Shown piece after piece: positions 53,937 through 63,685 of a DNA stretch of 64,000 nt (its first letter is position 1; each line of letters starts with the position of its first letter). This DNA is from Caulobacter endophyticus (lineage in GTDB: Bacteria; Pseudomonadota; Alphaproteobacteria; Caulobacterales; Caulobacteraceae). The stretch is from assembly GCF_029543245.1 (NCBI RefSeq), contig NZ_JARQWV010000005.1, positions 62,001-126,000 on the forward strand. The letters are read 5' to 3'. The position numbers and the translations under genes are program-made. The notes beneath the pieces are model-generated. The model worked only from the letters and a program-made list of their open reading frames with translations. It made no database searches and was not told the DNA's origin.

Positions 53937-54052
53937 CGCGCCAATCTAGAGTCCCCCGCGCGGGCCTCAAGCGGCTTTCAGGAATTTTGCCGTCGCCGGG
54001 GCGCGCGGGGCGTCCTATCACCAGGGGAACAATCCCGAGAGGATCGGTCGAG

Positions 54053-54688
54053 ATGAAGAACTGGAAGCTGTGGGCCGGCCTCGCCGCCGTGGTCGTGGTG
54101 ATCGGCGCCGGCTGGTGGGCGTGGTGGAACTTCGAGCTGCGCTGGCGGCCCAAGACCATCACCAAGAACCAGGCCGAGATCGCCAGGATCCTCGAAGGCT
54201 CGGGCTGGGTGTCGCCGGGCCTGAAGGGCCCCAAGCTCTACATGATCAGCTTCCGCACCTGCCCCGACTGCGTCCGCTTCAAGAAGGAAGAGTACCCGGG
54301 CCTGCACAAGGCCGGGGTCGACACCCGCCTGATCGAGATCGCCCGCGCCGACCGCAACGGCGTGCCGAAGTCGACGCCGGTCGAGCGCGCGACGGTGGCC
54401 GAGCTGTGGCTCAACCGCTCGTGGGAACTGTCGGAAAAGTGGGACGCCACCCCCGTCGACGCCTGGACGGCCCCGGGCCTCAAGCCCGCCGACGGCGACA
54501 TCGCCCGCACCGCCGTCATCGAGGCTGGCCGCAAGTCGGTCGAGGACCTGGTTCCGCTGCTCAAGAAGAACGGCGTCAACTTCGCCTATCCGCTGCTGGT
54601 CTGGTGGACGCCCGACGGCCAGATGAAGGCCTGCGCCTGCGAGCGGCGCGAGACCTATCGTTTCGTGCGGAAGGATCTGGGTCTGTAG
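54053..54688 (+). CDS. Membrane-anchored protein with a CPDC thioredoxin-like motif
   Basis: A 211-residue protein with an N-terminal transmembrane helix (about 7-26) and a soluble domain probably in the periplasm. After the strand KLYMISF comes RTCPDCVRFKKEEYPGL, where Cys70 and Cys73 form a CxxC as in thioredoxin-fold proteins. A second pair of cysteines (ACACERRE) lies near the C-terminus. The intervening part is not a standard Dsb domain, so it may be a divergent thiol reductant or a lineage-specific protein. Start at 54053 with GAGAGGA about ten bases upstream. No neighbour reveals a partner. Confidence 0.8.
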   Translation: MKNWKLWAGLAAVVVVIGAGWWAWWNFELRWRPKTITKNQAEIARILEGSGWVSPGLKGPKLYMISFRTCPDCVRFKKEEYPGLHKAGVDTRLIEIARADRNGVPKSTPVERATVAELWLNRSWELSEKWDATPVDAWTAPGLKPADGDIARTAVIEAGRKSVEDLVPLLKKNGVNFAYPLLVWWTPDGQMKACACERRETYRFVRKDLGL

Positions 54689-54692
54689 ATTT

Positions 54693-54744
54693 CGGGCTTG
54701 AATTGAGCCCGCCGTTTCCGTCTCGTGGCGGGCGAGTGAAACGG
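54693..54744. other. Two hairpins between a CPDC gene and the next gene
   Basis: CGGGCT/AGCCCG (54693-54698, 54706-54711) is a possible weak terminator. CCGTTTC...CTCG/CGAG...GAAACGG (54712-54744) directly abuts the GGAG of the next gene. Confidence 0.35.
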
Positions 54745-54754
54745 AGTAGAGCGT

Positions 54755-55162
54755 ATGCGTCGGCTGTCCCTGGCGATTTCCCTGGTCCTGGCCCTGGCTG
54801 GGACCAGCGCCCATGCGGCGCCGGCCTTCGCGGCCCCAGCTGATCCCGCCCTCGGCGAACTGGGCAAGACCGACCGGCGCGCGCCCTTTCCCAAGCCGAT
54901 GCAGGGCCGTTGGCGCGAGGCCGGCGATCCGTCCGTCGAGCTGATCGTGTCCGGCGGCGAGATCGTCTGGCAGGGCCGGGTGGTGGACTACGACAGCAAG
55001 GAAGTGACCCAGGAAGAGGGCGGGCTGACCGTCACCCTCGAGGTCTGGGGCTGGGAGCGGCAGGAAGCCCTGAAGCGCAGCATCACCGGCCTGGTGATCA
55101 CGCCGGAGGGCGAGTTCCAGATCTTCAATCCCAAGTTCGCGGCGACCTTCGAGCGTCGCTAG
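54755..55162 (+). CDS. Secreted protein of unknown function
   Basis: A 135-residue exported protein. A signal peptide is evident (MRRLSLAISLVLALAGTSAH, cleavage near AHA-AP). The mature part has a beta-rich pattern reminiscent of small lipocalin-like or extracytoplasmic domains (MQGRWREAGDPSVELIVSGG, then GLVITPEGEFQIFNPKF), with no cysteines. I do not recognise a family. GGAG about eight bases upstream of the ATG supports the start. A family C repeat follows. Confidence 0.72.
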   Translation: MRRLSLAISLVLALAGTSAHAAPAFAAPADPALGELGKTDRRAPFPKPMQGRWREAGDPSVELIVSGGEIVWQGRVVDYDSKEVTQEEGGLTVTLEVWGWERQEALKRSITGLVITPEGEFQIFNPKFAATFERR

Positions 55163-55164
55163 GG

Positions 55165-55265
55165 GCGAAACCCTCGTCCTTCGACAGGCTCAGGATGAGG
55201 GTTTCGACTGCGGCTCGGCGCCGGCATTGGTCCTCACCCTGAGCGCGTCGAAGGGCGAGGACCAA
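55165..55265. repeat. Palindromic intergenic repeat, family C (copy 2)
   Basis: CCTCGTCCTTCGACAGGCTC then AGGATGAGGG on the left; GTCCTCACCCTGAGCGCGTC then GAAGGGCGAGGACC on the right. It lies between convergent genes, like copy 1 at 42296-42370. Confidence 0.8.
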
Positions 55266-55275
55266 GCGCGAGGGA

Positions 55276-56463
55276 TCAGAAGATCTCGAACAGGCCGGCG
55301 GCGCCCATCCCGCCGCCGATGCACATGGTCACCACGCCCAGCTTGGCCTTGCGGCGCTTGCCTTCCAGCAGCAGGTGGCCGGCGCAGCGGGCGCCGGTCA
55401 TGCCGAAGGGGTGGCCGATGGCGATCGAGCCGCCGTTGACGTTGTACTTCTCCGGATCGATGCCCAGGCGGTCGCGGCTGTAGAGGCACTGGCTGGCGAA
55501 AGCCTCGTTCAGCTCCCACAGATCGATGTCGTCGACCTTCAGGCCGTGGCGTTCCAGCAGACGCGGCACGGCGAACACGGGGCCGATGCCCATTTCGTCG
55601 GGCTCGCAGCCGGCGATGGCGAAGCCCTTGAACAGGCCCAGCGGCTCGAGATTGCGGCGGGCGGCCTCCTTGGCCTCCATCACCACCACGGCGGCCGCGC
55701 CGTCCGACAGCTGGCTGGCGTTGCCGGCGGTGATGAAGTTGCCCGGACCCTTGACGGGTTCAAGCTTGGCCAGGCCTTCGAGGGTGGTCTCGGGACGATT
55801 GCACTCGTCCTTGGTGACGGCGTAGTCGACCAGGCTCTCTTCCTTGGTCTCCTTGTTGACCACCTTCATCTTGGTGGCCATCGGCACGATCTCGTCGGCG
55901 AACAGGCCGGCGGCCTGGGCGGCGGCGATGCGCTGCTGGCTACGCAGCGCGTATTCGTCCTGGTATTCGCGGCTGACGTTGTAGCGCTTGGCGACGATGT
56001 CGGCGGTGTCGATCATCGCCATCCACAGGGCCGGCTTTTCCTTCATCAGCTTGTCTTCGGTGATGTGGAAGCGGTTCATGTGGCCGCCGCCCTGCACCAG
56101 CGAGATCGACTCCACGCCGCCGCCGATCGCCACCGGCGCGCCGTCGTTGCGGACGTAGTTGGCCGCGGTCGCGATGGCTTGCAGGCCCGACGAGCAGAAG
56201 CGGTTGACGGTCTGGCCCGAGGTGGTCACCGGCAGGCCGGCCCAGATGGCGGCGTTGCGGGCCACGTTCATGCCGGTGGCGCCTTCGGGGCCGCCGCAGC
56301 CCAGCACCACGTCCTCCACTTCCGGGCCGTCGAGGCCGGCGCGCGACACGGCGTGCTGGATGGCGTGGCCGGCCATGGCCGCGCCGTGGGTGTTGTTGAA
56401 GCCGCCGCGATTGGACTTGGCCAGGCCCGTCCGGGCGTAGGAGACGATGACCGCTTCGCGCAT
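55276..56463 (-). CDS. Acetyl-CoA C-acyltransferase (thiolase)
   Basis: A 395-residue thiolase catalysing the last thiolytic step of fatty-acid beta-oxidation, or the reverse condensation. The nucleophile is Cys90 ([10 protein letters not shown]), with His351 in [14 protein letters not shown] and acid/base Cys381 ([10 protein letters not shown]). It begins with [16 protein letters not shown], like alphaproteobacterial FadA-type enzymes. Degradative versus biosynthetic use cannot be told with certainty. No FadB partner is adjacent. A PsrA-like palindrome lies 18-31 bases upstream, suggesting control by a fatty-acid-responsive regulator. Confidence 0.94.
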   Translation of the reverse strand: MREAVIVSYARTGLAKSNRGGFNNTHGAAMAGHAIQHAVSRAGLDGPEVEDVVLGCGGPEGATGMNVARNAAIWAGLPVTTSGQTVNRFCSSGLQAIATAANYVRNDGAPVAIGGGVESISLVQGGGHMNRFHITEDKLMKEKPALWMAMIDTADIVAKRYNVSREYQDEYALRSQQRIAAAQAAGLFADEIVPMATKMKVVNKETKEESLVDYAVTKDECNRPETTLEGLAKLEPVKGPGNFITAGNASQLSDGAAAVVVMEAKEAARRNLEPLGLFKGFAIAGCEPDEMGIGPVFAVPRLLERHGLKVDDIDLWELNEAFASQCLYSRDRLGIDPEKYNVNGGSIAIGHPFGMTGARCAGHLLLEGKRRKAKLGVVTMCIGGGMGAAGLFEIF

Positions 56464-56480
56464 GGCGCTTCTTCCCTGTT

Positions 56481-56494
56481 TAAACGTTAGTTTG
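56481..56494 (-). promoter_or_regulatory. Candidate fatty-acid regulator (PsrA-like) operator
   Basis: Minus strand CAAAC-TAAC-GTTTA, close to the (G/C)AAAC-N2-4-GTTT(G/C) box of the Pseudomonas TetR-type regulator PsrA. It is just upstream of the thiolase start codon. No such regulator gene is in the window. Confidence 0.4.
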
Positions 56495-56559
56495 AATTTT
56501 CGTCACCGTAGGCCGGAAATTCGCCGGGGGAAAGATCACGTAAGCGTAAGGCGTGAGGC

Positions 56560-57261
56560 TCAGCGCAGGATGGTCGGGGTGTCGGACAGTTCGTTGCGAT
56601 CCTCGCCGCCGGCGCGCGGCGCGTGCTCGGCCAGGATGGCGCCGGCGCGGCCGACCGCGGCGATGAAGCCGTCGGCGGTCCGGCCGGCCTTGAGGCCCGC
56701 GACGAGGTCGGCGACGACGCCGGACCAGGCGTCCTTGGGCGCCAGGCCGTGAATGCCCTCGTCGGCCAGCACCTCGACGCGGTGCTCGGCCAGGGCGGCG
56801 AAGATCAGCACGCCGGTGCGGCCTTGCGTGGCCCTCAGGTCGCTGGACAGGAAGTAGTCCAGGGCCGCGCGCCGCACGCGTTCGGCGTCGCTCTCGCCGG
56901 TGGGCAGCCGCGCCCGCAGCGGCGGGATCGACAGCACGGCGGTGGCCAGGGCGAACACGGCCGCCTGCAGGGTCAGATAGACCAGCAGGGCCGACAGGAT
57001 CGCGCCGTCCTGGGCGGCGGCGTGACCGACGCTCCAGCCGCCGAACAGGCGGGTCAGCCACTCGGGGCGCAGGCCGGCCAGCAGGCCGAAGGCCGGCAGC
57101 AGCAGGGCCGCGCCCGCCGCCCAGGCCAGGATGGGCGCGGGACGGTCGGGTTCGATGCGCGGGGCCAGCACGCAGCGGATCTCGCCGATCGTGCCGGCCT
57201 CGGCGGCGCGCACGGCCTGCGCGATGCGCAGCTGGTCGGGGCGGGAAAGAATGTCGCTCAT
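56560..57261 (-). CDS. TPM-domain membrane protein
   Basis: A 233-residue membrane protein. Two or three hydrophobic segments lie in the middle (APILAWAAGAALLLPAFGLL and LVYLTLQAAVFALATAVL), flanked by a TPM-type domain: N-terminal RIAQAVRAAEAGTIGEIRCV and C-terminal GRTGVLIFAALAEHRVEVLA then GLKAGRTADGFIAAV. This matches the second gene of many lemA-TPM-TPM operons. Function unknown, possibly membrane-protein turnover. Its ATG overlaps the stop of the preceding TPM gene by one base; a GTG one codon earlier is also possible. Confidence 0.87.
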   Translation of the reverse strand: MSDILSRPDQLRIAQAVRAAEAGTIGEIRCVLAPRIEPDRPAPILAWAAGAALLLPAFGLLAGLRPEWLTRLFGGWSVGHAAAQDGAILSALLVYLTLQAAVFALATAVLSIPPLRARLPTGESDAERVRRAALDYFLSSDLRATQGRTGVLIFAALAEHRVEVLADEGIHGLAPKDAWSGVVADLVAGLKAGRTADGFIAAVGRAGAILAEHAPRAGGEDRNELSDTPTILR

Positions 57262-58193
57262 CACCAGCTCCCCGAGGATCCGCCGCCGCCGAACGAGCCG
57301 CCGCCGCCGGAGAACCCGCCGCCGCCTCCGCCGCCGCGACCGCCGCCGCCGCTGGTCAGGGCGTTGATCAGGATCCAGGGCAGGGCCTCGCCGACCGCCG
57401 CGCCAAGGCCGCTGCGCCGCCGGCGGCGGCCGAACATGCCGCGCAGGATCATGACGACGACGATGAAGACGATGAAGATCGCCACGACCGGCACGCCGCC
57501 GCCGTCGTCCTGGCGTTCGGCGTCCGCCGCCTGGGCGACCTGGGCCCTGGCCTCGCCGTCGGGCAACGACAGCTGCTTTACGATGGCGTCGGTCCCGGCG
57601 ACGATGCCGCCCTCCATGTCGCCGGCCTTGAAGCGCGGCAGGATGGCGCTCTGGATGATGACGCTGGACAGGGCGTCGGTCAGAACCGGCTCCAGGCCGT
57701 AGCCGACCTCGATGCGGACCTTGCGCTCATTGGGCGCCACGATCAGCAGGGCGCCGGTGTTCCTGTCCTTCTCGCCGATCCCCCAGGCCCGGCCCAGCTG
57801 GTAGCCGTAGTCCTCGATCTCGTAGCCTTGCAGGCTGGACAGGGTGGCGACCACCAGCTGGCGGCCGGTCTGTTTCTCCAGCGTCGCCAGCTCGTCGGTC
57901 AGCCGCTGCTCGGCGGCGGGCGACAGTATGCCGGCCTGGTCGACCACCCGGCCGCTCAGCGGCGGGAAGGTCGGGGCGGCGAAGGCGGCGGTGCAGACAA
58001 GAAGAGCGATGAACCCGAAGGCGAGGGCGGCCAGCCAGTTCCTCCCTCGCGAAGCGGGGGAGGTGGCGCGCTGCGGATACGCAGCGTGACGGAGGGGGCG
58101 AGTGACGGGGCGCGGCGCCCAGTCTCGCCCCCTCCACCACTTCGTGGTCCCCCTCCCCCGCAGGCGGGGGAGGAGTTGGGCCGTCGCCGTCAC
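57261..58193 (-). CDS. TPM-domain protein (YgcG-like), start disturbed by a repeat
   Basis: A YgcG/TPM family membrane protein. The recognisable part has a signal sequence (ALAFGFIALLVCTAAFA), a TPM domain (LSGRVVDQAGILSPAAEQRL ... IEVGYGLEPVLTDA) and a C-terminal helix followed by a glycine-rich GGGGRGGGGGGG tail. The start is odd. No ATG lies near the signal peptide. The first in-frame start is GTG at 58193, two bases after the lemA stop, but it makes the first 50 residues be encoded by a palindromic repeat. A rare CTG at 58034, with GGGAGGA nearby, would give a clean signal peptide (257 residues). I list the GTG version; which is used is unknown. Confidence 0.8.
   Translation of the reverse strand: MTATAQLLPRLRGRGTTKWWRGRDWAPRPVTRPLRHAAYPQRATSPASRGRNWLAALAFGFIALLVCTAAFAAPTFPPLSGRVVDQAGILSPAAEQRLTDELATLEKQTGRQLVVATLSSLQGYEIEDYGYQLGRAWGIGEKDRNTGALLIVAPNERKVRIEVGYGLEPVLTDALSSVIIQSAILPRFKAGDMEGGIVAGTDAIVKQLSLPDGEARAQVAQAADAERQDDGGGVPVVAIFIVFIVVVMILRGMFGRRRRRSGLGAAVGEALPWILINALTSGGGGRGGGGGGGFSGGGGSFGGGGSSGSW
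58041..58175. repeat. Palindromic repeat, family A' (copy 8), between lemA and TPM
   Basis: Left end CCTCCCTCGCGAAGCGGGGG then GTGGCGCGCTGCGGATACGC; right end GTCTCGCCCCCTCCACCACT, TCGTGGTCCCCCTCCCCCGC and GGCGGGGGAGGAG. It is nearly the same element as 48437-48675, without that copy's GC-rich inner part. Confidence 0.85.
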
Positions 58194-58194
58194 C

Positions 58195-58842
58195 CTAGTG
58201 CGCCGGGGCCGGCTGGGACGGGGCGGCGGGCGCGGCGGGGGCGTCGAAGCTGACGGTCGGGGCGGTCTGGGCCGCGGCCGAGGCCTCGAACAGCTGGGCC
58301 GGCTTCTGGCCGCCATAGACGGTCTTGGCCCAGAGGATGGTCGGGAAGGTGCGCAAGGACGTGTTGTAGACCCGCGCGGTCTCGTTGTAGTCGCGCCGCG
58401 CGATGGTGATGCGGTTCTCGGTGCCTTCCAGCTGGCTCTGCAGGGCCAGGAAGTTCTGGTTCGACTTCAGGTCGGGGTACTGCTCCTGGATCACCATCAG
58501 CCGGCCGAGCACCCCGGTCAGCTGGTCCTGGGCGGCGGCGTACTTCTGGAAGGCGGCCGGATCGGTGATGGTCGAGGCGTCGACCTTGACCTGGGTGGCG
58601 CTGGCGCGGGCCTGGGTCACCGAGGTCAGGACGTCCTTCTCCTGGGCCGCGTAGCCCTTCACGGTGGCCACCAGGTTGGGGATCAGGTCCGACCGGCGCT
58701 GGTACTGGTTCTGCACCTCGGCCCAGGCGGCCTTGGTCTTCTCGTCCTGGGTGGGGATGGTGTTGATCCCGCAGCCGGCCAGGGTCACGGCCAGGGCGGC
58801 GGCGGCAAGGGCCAGGCGGGCCGGCGAACGCAGCTGCGACAT
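58195..58842 (-). CDS. lemA: LemA family lipoprotein-like protein
   Basis: A 215-residue LemA-fold protein. The N-terminus is a lipoprotein signal with lipobox LAGC (Cys24). The LemA core follows: WAEVQNQYQRRSDLIPNLVA, then VTQARASATQ, YPDLKSNQNFLALQSQLEGT and YNETARVYNTSLRTFP. The C-terminus is Ala/Pro-rich. LemA proteins occur with TPM proteins in conserved operons of unknown function, as here (lemA-TPM-TPM). Anchored probably in the inner or outer membrane, facing the periplasm. Confidence 0.94.
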   Translation of the reverse strand: MSQLRSPARLALAAAALAVTLAGCGINTIPTQDEKTKAAWAEVQNQYQRRSDLIPNLVATVKGYAAQEKDVLTSVTQARASATQVKVDASTITDPAAFQKYAAAQDQLTGVLGRLMVIQEQYPDLKSNQNFLALQSQLEGTENRITIARRDYNETARVYNTSLRTFPTILWAKTVYGGQKPAQLFEASAAAQTAPTVSFDAPAAPAAPSQPAPAH

Positions 58843-58986
58843 GAAGGCTCCCTCGTGGGGCGGCCCACGGCCGCCGATCGCATTTATATGGCCCCGTCTC
58901 CGGCTCGCGTCATCCGCGCATCGGATTAACTCGCGTCCATGCGGGGCTTAACTCCGTCTTGACCAGAGGGGTTCAGGATCCGCCGC

Positions 58987-59412
58987 ATGATCCTGATGGT
59001 CGCCTTCGCCCTGACGGGAGCCCTGCTCGGGCTCTTCTGGCGCCCCCGCCTCGTGGGGGTGATCGTCGCCGTGGTCGCGGCCGGCGTCGTGCAGGGCATC
59101 GCGGCCTGGTCGCTGCATTTCCTGTCGCAACAGGTCAATCGCGAGCACCTGCTGGGCCAGCTGCACGCCATCTTCGGCGAAAGCGCCATCGACCTGGCCG
59201 GGCCGGTGCTGGCCGCCGCCGTCGGCGCGGTGTTCGCCGCCCTGCTGGGCGGCCTGGCCGATGCGCGCAAGCCGCCGGTGCTGGTCACCGCCGACGGGAT
59301 CCGCCGCCAGGCCGGCAAGGACGGCCGCTACGCCCGCATGGAAGGCATGGTCCAGGACCGCGCCATCCACGCCAAGGCCGAAAGCCGGATCGACTCCATC
59401 CTGGGGCTGTAG
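58987..59412 (+). CDS. Small membrane protein of unknown function
   Basis: A 141-residue predicted inner-membrane protein. Three hydrophobic segments (about 3-18, 21-38 and 71-88; for example GVIVAVVAAGVVQGIAAW and AGPVLAAAVGAVFAALLGG) precede a charged cytoplasmic tail (DGRYARMEGMVQDRAIHAKA). No good ribosome binding site is obvious upstream of the ATG. I do not recognise a family. It stands alone, divergent from lemA. Confidence 0.7.
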   Translation: MILMVAFALTGALLGLFWRPRLVGVIVAVVAAGVVQGIAAWSLHFLSQQVNREHLLGQLHAIFGESAIDLAGPVLAAAVGAVFAALLGGLADARKPPVLVTADGIRRQAGKDGRYARMEGMVQDRAIHAKAESRIDSILGL

Positions 59413-59640
59413 AGGGCGTAGGCCCCCGCCCGAAAATCTCAGTTTCGATAAAATATGCGCACGCGAACAAAAACCGGCTTGCGCGATTTCTGAACGCTGA
59501 TATCTAAGCAGTGCTTAGTTCGGTTTCGCGGCGCCGGTGGGGATAACTGGCGTCCACATCCCACGGGACCGGGCGGCCAGTACAGCTTACGCCGCGATCA
59601 TCGATCTTTCCATCATCCCCGAAGCTGGAGGGCTTTGTCC

Positions 59641-59961
59641 ATGAAGCTCCGCGCCCTGGCGGCTGTCGCCGCCCTGTCCGTTTCCGCGTTCGTCGCGGCC
59701 CCCGCCCTGGCCGATGGCCGCCTGGCGGTCACTTTGGAAAAGCCCGTCTCCGCCAAGACCAAGATCGTCGCCGGCGGCGCGGTCTTCGTCTGCGAGGATG
59801 CGGCCTGCGTCGCCACCTCCGCCCCGTCGCGGGCCCTCAGCGTCGCCTCGTGCAAGGCGCTGGCGAAAGAGGCCGGCCGGGTCTCGGCCTTCGGCGGCGA
59901 CGCCAAGGCCCTGGCCGCCGAAGAGCTGGAGCGCTGCAACGCCTCGGCCAAGGCCGCCTGA
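59641..59961 (+). CDS. Small secreted protein (CC_3452-like)
   Basis: A 106-residue exported protein with a clear signal peptide (to ALADG, residue 26). The mature domain has three conserved-looking cysteines in VFVCEDAACVA and VASCKALAKEAG, plus one near the C-terminus (ELERCNASAK). It resembles the small protein family named after a C. crescentus locus near the atp genes, and its position near atpH agrees; this is from memory and cannot be checked here. GGAGG lies about 9 bases upstream of the ATG. A strong terminator follows. Confidence 0.75.
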   Translation: MKLRALAAVAALSVSAFVAAPALADGRLAVTLEKPVSAKTKIVAGGAVFVCEDAACVATSAPSRALSVASCKALAKEAGRVSAFGGDAKALAAEELERCNASAKAA

Positions 59962-60032
59962 TCTCTCATTCCTAGTAAGGCGTACCCAGAGGCTTTCTCT
60001 TCTCTGGCTGTTTCCTCGACCATTCGCCTGAC

Positions 60033-60066
60033 AGGGCGGCGGAGCGCTTCCGCCGCCCTTTTTCTT
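60033..60066 (+). terminator. Strong Rho-independent terminator
   Basis: AGGGCGGCGGA/TCCGCCGCCCT (60033-60043 and 60049-60059), 5-base loop, then TTTTCTT. It ends the small secreted-protein transcript and separates it from the atp region. Confidence 0.93.
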
Positions 60067-60112
60067 GGTTCCGCCTTTACGTCTTCGTCCGCGCAAGGAT
60101 TAGATCGACGCC

Positions 60113-60352
60113 ATGACCCAGCCGCTGACCCTCCAGCTCGAAGACGCCTTGCGCCAGGCCGCGGGCGCCGACACGGCGCCGGTGTCGCTGACCATCGATT
60201 ACGCCGGGGCCGACGCTGAGGCGGATCTTTCCGCCCGCGGCTGGATCGAACGGGCCACGCGCAGCCTGGTGTTCGCCCAGGCCGAGGCGCGCACCGCCGA
60301 CGGGATCCTGGCCGGCGCGGCCTCGGGCGTGTTCCGCCGCGTCAACGTCTGA
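60113..60352 (+). CDS. Small thioesterase-like (hotdog) fragment or protein
   Basis: A 79-residue protein. Its second half, GWIERATRSLVFAQAEARTA, then DGILAGAASGVFRRVNV, closely resembles the last strands of PaaI-type acyl-CoA thioesterases (typically followed by strands that complete a ~130-residue hotdog fold). The N-terminal half that would carry the catalytic acid is not present. It is either a truncated relic or a shortened relative. No good ribosome binding site was seen. The function is unlikely to be normal thioesterase activity. Confidence 0.6.
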   Translation: MTQPLTLQLEDALRQAAGADTAPVSLTIDYAGADAEADLSARGWIERATRSLVFAQAEARTADGILAGAASGVFRRVNV

Positions 60353-60405
60353 CGGATAAACACATTTTTTCGCGAACTTGGCCGAACACGATCACCTCGG
60401 CTTGG

Positions 60406-60432
60406 TTGCGACTGCGAACACCCCGTGTTATC
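60406..60432 (+). promoter_or_regulatory. Candidate atp operon promoter
   Basis: TTGCGAC, 12-base spacer, GTGTTATC: a partial match to the Caulobacter housekeeping pattern, about 140 bases before the atpH start. Weaker than the sucC match. Confidence 0.35.
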
Positions 60433-60570
60433 AGGCGCCGGGCTTCGGGAAGGGCAGCGTGAATGCGCGGGCCGCCCGTGCGCTTTTCTCAAGCGCGATC
60501 AAGTCTTTAAGCCGGGAAGAGGGGGCAGCTTCTTTTCCGCGGCGATTGCAACGCACACCGGGCGGAACAA

Positions 60571-62719
<2,149 letters not shown>

Positions 62720-62754
62720 GCCCCCTCGGAACCGCTCGGAGAGAGTAGCGCCGA

Positions 62755-63633
62755 ATGGCCAGCTTGAAGGAAATGCGCAATCGGATCTCGAGCGTCAAAG
62801 CGACGCAAAAGATCACGAAAGCGATGCAGATGGTGGCGGCTGCCAAGCTGCGCCGGAGCCAGGACGCGGCGGAAGCCGCCCGTCCGTACGCTCGGCGTCT
62901 GGCCAGCGTCATCGCCAACCTCGCGACCGGCGTGTCGGGCGACGGCGCTCCGGCGCTGCTGGCCGGCACCGGCCGCGACGACCGTCACCTGGTGGTGGTG
63001 GCCGCGGCCGACCGTGGTCTCGCCGGCGGCTTCACCTCGTCGATCGTGCGCGCGGCCCGCGCCCACATCGACGGGCTGATCGCCCAGGGCAAGGACGTGA
63101 AGATCGTCTGCGTCGGCAAGAAGGTGACCGCCCAGCTGAAGCGCCCCTACGGCGACAAGGTGGTGGATAACTTCGACCTGTCGGCCTACCGCCAGATCAC
63201 CCTGTCGGTCGCCCAGCCGATCGCCGACGTCGTCACCAAGCTTTACGAAGCCGGCGACATCGACGTGGTCACCCTGTTCTACAGCCGCTTCAAGTCGGTG
63301 GTGCAGCAGGTTCCGACCGCGCTGCAGCTGATCCCGGCGGTTGTCGAGGGCGGCGCCGAAGTCGCGTCGGGTCCGGCCGCGGTCTACGAGTACGAGCCCT
63401 CGGAAGAGGCCATCCTCGAGACCCTGCTGCCGCGCAACCTGACGGTCCAGATCCTGTCGGCCCTGCTCGACAACATGGCCGGCTTCTACGCCAGCCAGAT
63501 GACGGCGATGGACAACGCCACGCGGAACGCGGGCGACATGATCAAGCGCTACACCCTCGAGTACAACCGTTCCCGCCAGGCCCAGATCACCAAGGAGCTG
63601 ATCGAGATCATCTCCGGCGCCGAAGCCGTCTGA
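62755..63633 (+). CDS. atpG: ATP synthase F1 subunit gamma
   Basis: A 292-residue rotor subunit. The N-terminal coiled-coil helix ([20 protein letters not shown]) and C-terminal helix ([20 protein letters not shown]) frame the Rossmann-like middle. The start is 35 bases after atpA with GAGAG upstream. Confidence 0.97.
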   Translation: MASLKEMRNRISSVKATQKITKAMQMVAAAKLRRSQDAAEAARPYARRLASVIANLATGVSGDGAPALLAGTGRDDRHLVVVAAADRGLAGGFTSSIVRAARAHIDGLIAQGKDVKIVCVGKKVTAQLKRPYGDKVVDNFDLSAYRQITLSVAQPIADVVTKLYEAGDIDVVTLFYSRFKSVVQQVPTALQLIPAVVEGGAEVASGPAAVYEYEPSEEAILETLLPRNLTVQILSALLDNMAGFYASQMTAMDNATRNAGDMIKRYTLEYNRSRQAQITKELIEIISGAEAV

Positions 63634-63685
63634 TCTAGCCTAACGCCAAAAACGCACGCAGAGACGCACGAAAGACCCGCACGCC

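Noticed and set aside
58921..58960. Paired TTAA motifs as a CtrA box
   Set aside because: The two TTAA sites are 18 bases apart instead of the seven required, and no cell-cycle gene follows.
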